Assembly: GCA_022560025.1 (NCBI GenBank)
Contig: JAFISE010000402.1
Span: forward strand, 1 to 10,175
Direction of reading: 5' to 3'
DNA from: Stagonosporopsis chrysanthemi
Lineage: Eukaryota; Ascomycota; Dothideomycetes; Pleosporales; Didymellaceae
Length of the DNA: 10,175 bases
A program made the translations under genes and the position numbers. The notes beneath the pieces are model-generated. The model did no database searches and had not been told where the DNA came from. It saw only the letters and a list, made by a program, of their open reading frames with translations. Numbering within the stretch: the stretch's first letter is position 1; each line of letters opens with the position of its first letter. Positions 7,319 through 10,175 of the stretch are shown here, in pieces.

Positions 7319-10043
7319 AGCAAGCTAGGTACTCCTGTGTACTTAGAGTCTCTAACTTTAGGTAGGTATAACTCTTTAAATATTTAAGATACAGCTTACT
7401 ATAGATAATTTAAAGACTTCTTTAGTTTAAGCATAATACTCTAGCTGCGCTTATGCAATATTACTAAACAAACTGTAGTAAAATTATTATAAGGCTGTTA
7501 CTAACTAGAATAAGTTTTAAAGTACAATATAATAATACAAGATGCTAGAAAAGTCTAAAAGGCATAGGTATCTGCTACAAATTGTATAGAAGCACTAGAA
7601 TAAACTATAGGACTAGATCTCTATTCTTATAGGTCTTATACAAAAGAATACTTTAGAACTATCTATCTAAACTCTATAAAGACTTCTCTTCTTATATCTA
7701 GAAGCTTAGAAAAGACTATACTAAGGAGTAGTTAGAAGACAGATCTAAGTTAGGTAGTTATTAGTTAGTATAAAGTAGGCTTATAGAACTAGGCTTGTTC
7801 TTTTAGTATCTAACCTAAAATAGTTATCTGCACAAATTTAACAAATAATAGCCTAAGATATTACTTACTAATAACTCTGTTTCTAAGTTAGTATCTGTTA
7901 GCTGTATTACAACTAGATATTACAAGCTAGGTACACGTAATCTTTTCTAGAAGTTAGCAGTAAATAATAGCTATCTTATTAAGTATTTTAATATAAACTA
8001 GTCTAAAGCTAGTCTTAAGTATAAATAAAAGATAGTCTAATTAGTAAGTTTAATTGTATGTCTTAAGCTTAAGACAGGTAGTCTAACTAAATATAGATTC
8101 TAAGACTTACTATTTAGTATAAAGGTTTATAATAAAGCTCTTAGCTTCTTAAAAACAGTATAGCAAGCTATATTTGCAAATAGGCACACAGGTAATACTG
8201 TAGCCTACTCTAGATAATTTTTCCTAATTTCTAATTTAGGTAATATATCTAGGTTACTTAATAGTTAAGTATCTTACTAAGTTATATATTATATTATACT
8301 CTAAGATAATTTATTTATTATTAACTTATACTATAAACAATATATAAGTCTCTAATATACTCTATTTAGCTGTAATATATCTTTAAATACTTATAGAATT
8401 AAACTTATCTTGTAGTTATATATTGTCTTAATACGTCTATAGCTATAGTATAACGTCTAGCCTCTAAGTGCTAATATCTTCTATTTATATTAGAAGCGTT
8501 TTAAGATAGTATACTTGTTTGACTGCAATGTCTAACTTAGGACTAGTAGAAAGGCTGCAAGTAAGAGCAAGTGCTTACACAGCTAGAATATCTTCTAGGT
8601 AATATATCTTGTTACGTTGTTGTTAATAAGCTTGTTATTAAGTTTGTTAATAGGTTTACAGGTTGTCTATACAAGCAATAGACTTGTGTTAATCTAGATA
8701 AATAGCTTTTATACCTAAGTAAGTTTTACAGTAATAATTTATATATCTTAAATTACTAAACTGTTTTATAGTATTAGTATTACTTTGCCTAAGAGTAAAT
8801 ATAATCTATAGAACAAGATACTAAGACTAAGATGTAGTGTTACTAGAAAAAAAAGTAGTTTAAAAGCTAATAGTATAGTTCTCTTTACTTAAGTATATTT
8901 ATAAGATTGTTCTAGGTATAATATATTATAGCAAAGTAGTTAAGAAGTAAAATCTTTATACTAAATATATTCTTTCTCTTAATAGATTAGTATTGTATTT
9001 TAACAGTGTTAAAGCATAGAGAAAAAATACTTAGTTATAGGTGTATACTATATATTTATATTACTTATAGGTAAGGGTATATTTATTTCTTATAAAGAAA
9101 TAAACTCTTTTAAAGGTTAAAAAAGTATTAAAAGAAGTATCTTACTTTTTTTAAATTAATTCTTTTAAGTATAATAGTAATCTCTAATAAGCCTTTAGAT
9201 ACTTAGATAGTTAATAGCTAGTAGAACCTTTTTATTAGAGCACAGCTAAAACTAGACTTTGCAATATATATCGGCAGTATAGTAGTAAAGGTAGATCTCT
9301 AAGCTTGCAGACTATTAGGTAATATATAGAAAAGCTTCTAGTTTAAGTAGAAGCTAGATATATAAAGGTGTATAAACTAGTATTTATAAACTAATTATAT
9401 AAAGTAAATTGTATAAAGACTATATATATATATAGGTTTAGTAGTAGACATATATTATTATAGCACTGCTATACTACTTAGAGTAAACAGCCTAAACTAC
9501 ACACCTATATAGTAACTAACTTACTTAAAGTAAGAAAAAAAATTATAATTATAATTATAAAAGAGTCTTTCTTAGAGAATAGTACTTATATATATACTAA
9601 CAAAGATATTATCTTGCTAATTTATATAAATACTATATTTTAGTAGCTGCTGCTTACTTAGCCTACCTAGATATAGAAACTACATTACTTTAATTTAAGA
9701 ATATTCTAAAAAGCGATTATTTATATAGAATATTGTAAGTTTCTTTAGGCTAATAGCTACAGAATAGATTTGTTGCTAATATATATAACAATTTTTTCTA
9801 TAATACTAGCAAAGAGTATAGATAAGCCTTAGAGTAATATAATAGGTTTAGAACAAAGAAGGTACTAAAAGAAAAACACGTAGTAAAACTTTAAAGTAAG
9901 AAAGAAAAAGAAAAATATATTCTATATCTTACTATAATATAAAAAGGTAACAAAGAATTTAGATTAGAGTATACTTTTGCCTTCTAGCTTTTAACTACTT
10001 AGCATTAACTAAGTAAGAATAGACTAGAGAGAAGCTCCTGCAT
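7319..10043. other. Unassigned RIP-mutated segment
   Basis: This segment is mutated like the copia part (only three surviving sites: 8520, 9271 and 9714) but shows no match to either copia copy, so it is probably from another repeat. Both a plus-strand frame (about 7567-8600) and a minus-strand frame (about 8880-7570) give plausible-looking protein broken only by TAA/TAG. As TGA is nearly absent everywhere, this does not decide the strand. I recognised no reverse transcriptase, transposase or integrase motif in either. The right third (about 8900-10000) is more AT-rich with A/T runs and looks non-coding. There is no visible terminal inverted repeat or LTR pair. Confidence 0.55.
9082..9104. 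repeat. Perfect 10-bp hairpin
   Basis: TTTATTTCTT and AAGAAATAAA are perfect complements separated by ATA. The stem contains one C:G pair and is otherwise A:T. It lies in the non-coding-looking right third of the unassigned segment. It has no T-run that would suggest a terminator, and its role is unknown. Confidence 0.75.
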
Positions 10044-10175
10044 TGAGACCAAAGCCTAGTAAATCTTAGCCTGCTAGCCTGCCTGCGGAGTTGGAGGGAA
10101 GGGGGGAGGGGGGTCCTTAGTAAGTTTCGGCAAACCTTCTACAATTTACATTAGCAATGCTTCTAGACAGTAGCT
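10044..10175. other. Right flank, mostly unmutated, with G-rich tract
   Basis: TGA (10044), CCA (10049), CGG (10086), TGG (10092), TCG/CGG (10128) reappear within 90 bases, so the mutated island ends here. A purine tract at 10093-10113 has G-runs of 2, 3, 6 and 6 separated by A or AA. No coding frame can be supported in so short a stretch. Confidence 0.6.

Larger units (their letters stand above)
88..10043. other. RIP-mutated AT-rich island
   Basis: The whole block is rich in TA, TTAA, CTAG and TAGCTA, and poor in TCA, CCA, TCG, CCG and their complements TGA, TGG, CGA and CGG. Reading every line, I find these triplets at only 12 loci: 857, 1547, 2083, 2889, 3068, 6521, 6558, 6631, 6690, 8520, 9271 and 9714. 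CpA and CpG preceded by a purine are still common, as are TCT, CCT and AGCT. Both strands are affected equally. This is the transition pattern of fungal repeat-induced point mutation. TGA stops are therefore almost absent, while TAA and TAG are everywhere, so stop-free length says little about coding here. Known of the process: it acts premeiotically on duplicated DNA and often leaves silent heterochromatin. The heterochromatin state here is inferred. Confidence 0.9.

Noticed and set aside
7567..8600. Plus-strand reading of the unassigned segment as a recombinase or transposase
   Set aside because: No catalytic motif could be found, and the antisense reading looks equally good; no family can be named honestly.
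88..10043. Short open reading frames as real genes
   Set aside because: Frames lacking a stop are short and occur by chance. The longer plausible readings all need TAA/TAG to be former Gln or Trp codons, so no intact gene is supported.
88..10043. Mitochondrial or plastid DNA, suggested by AT-richness
   Set aside because: The depletion is of specific triplets (YCR), not of G and C in general; AGCT, GCA and GCG remain common, and the content is an LTR retrotransposon next to normal flanks.
80..10075. GGCTTAGTA (86-94) and AGCCTAGTA (10054-10062) as a target-site duplication
   Set aside because: The match is imperfect, the ends of the inserted DNA are not defined, and the island holds at least two different elements, so one duplication need not bracket it.

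Overview
The window is almost entirely one AT-rich block (about 88-10043) with the signature of repeat-induced point mutation (RIP). It lies between two short flanks (1-87 and 10044-10175) of normal composition. RIP turns C:G into T:A in duplicated DNA of filamentous ascomycetes (Pezizomycotina), so the source is most likely a mould-type fungal genome. I cannot name the species. I see no intact gene, no tRNA or rRNA gene, and no CRISPR array.

Under the mutations, about 95-7318 can be read as Ty1/copia LTR retrotransposon sequence on the minus strand. It is arranged head to tail as about one and a half units with a period near 4.9 kb. Reading leftward, the right-hand copy (B) enters inside gag at about 7318. 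It then gives the protease (about 6530), integrase (to about 5050), linker, reverse transcriptase (YVDD-box remnant at 4369-4380) and RNase H (to about 3365). A single LTR-like stretch follows (about 2986-3336, ends inferred). The left-hand copy (A) then starts again with gag (about 2985), zinc knuckle (about 2109-2071), protease (about 1620-1591) and integrase, and stops at the left flank (about 95) before any reverse transcriptase. The shared part of A and B (95-2410 and 5004-7318) is a visible direct repeat of about 2.3 kb. Every frame is broken by many TAA/TAG codons, as expected from CAA, CAG and TGG under RIP; some frames also change register.

The segment 7319-10043 is mutated in the same way but matches nothing else in the window, and I could not assign it to a family. 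It probably derives from another repeat that joins or truncates copy B inside gag.

The most unusual signal is the mutation context. Inside the island C is almost never found in 5'-YCR-3' (TCA, CCA, TCG, CCG) on either strand: I count only 12 surviving loci in about 9.95 kb. RCR sites (ACA, GCA, ACG, GCG) are common, and many differ between the two copia copies. The mutator therefore appears to depend on the base 5' of the cytosine, beyond the CpA rule usually quoted for RIP. One of the 12 survivors is the catalytic Asp codon of the copy B protease.
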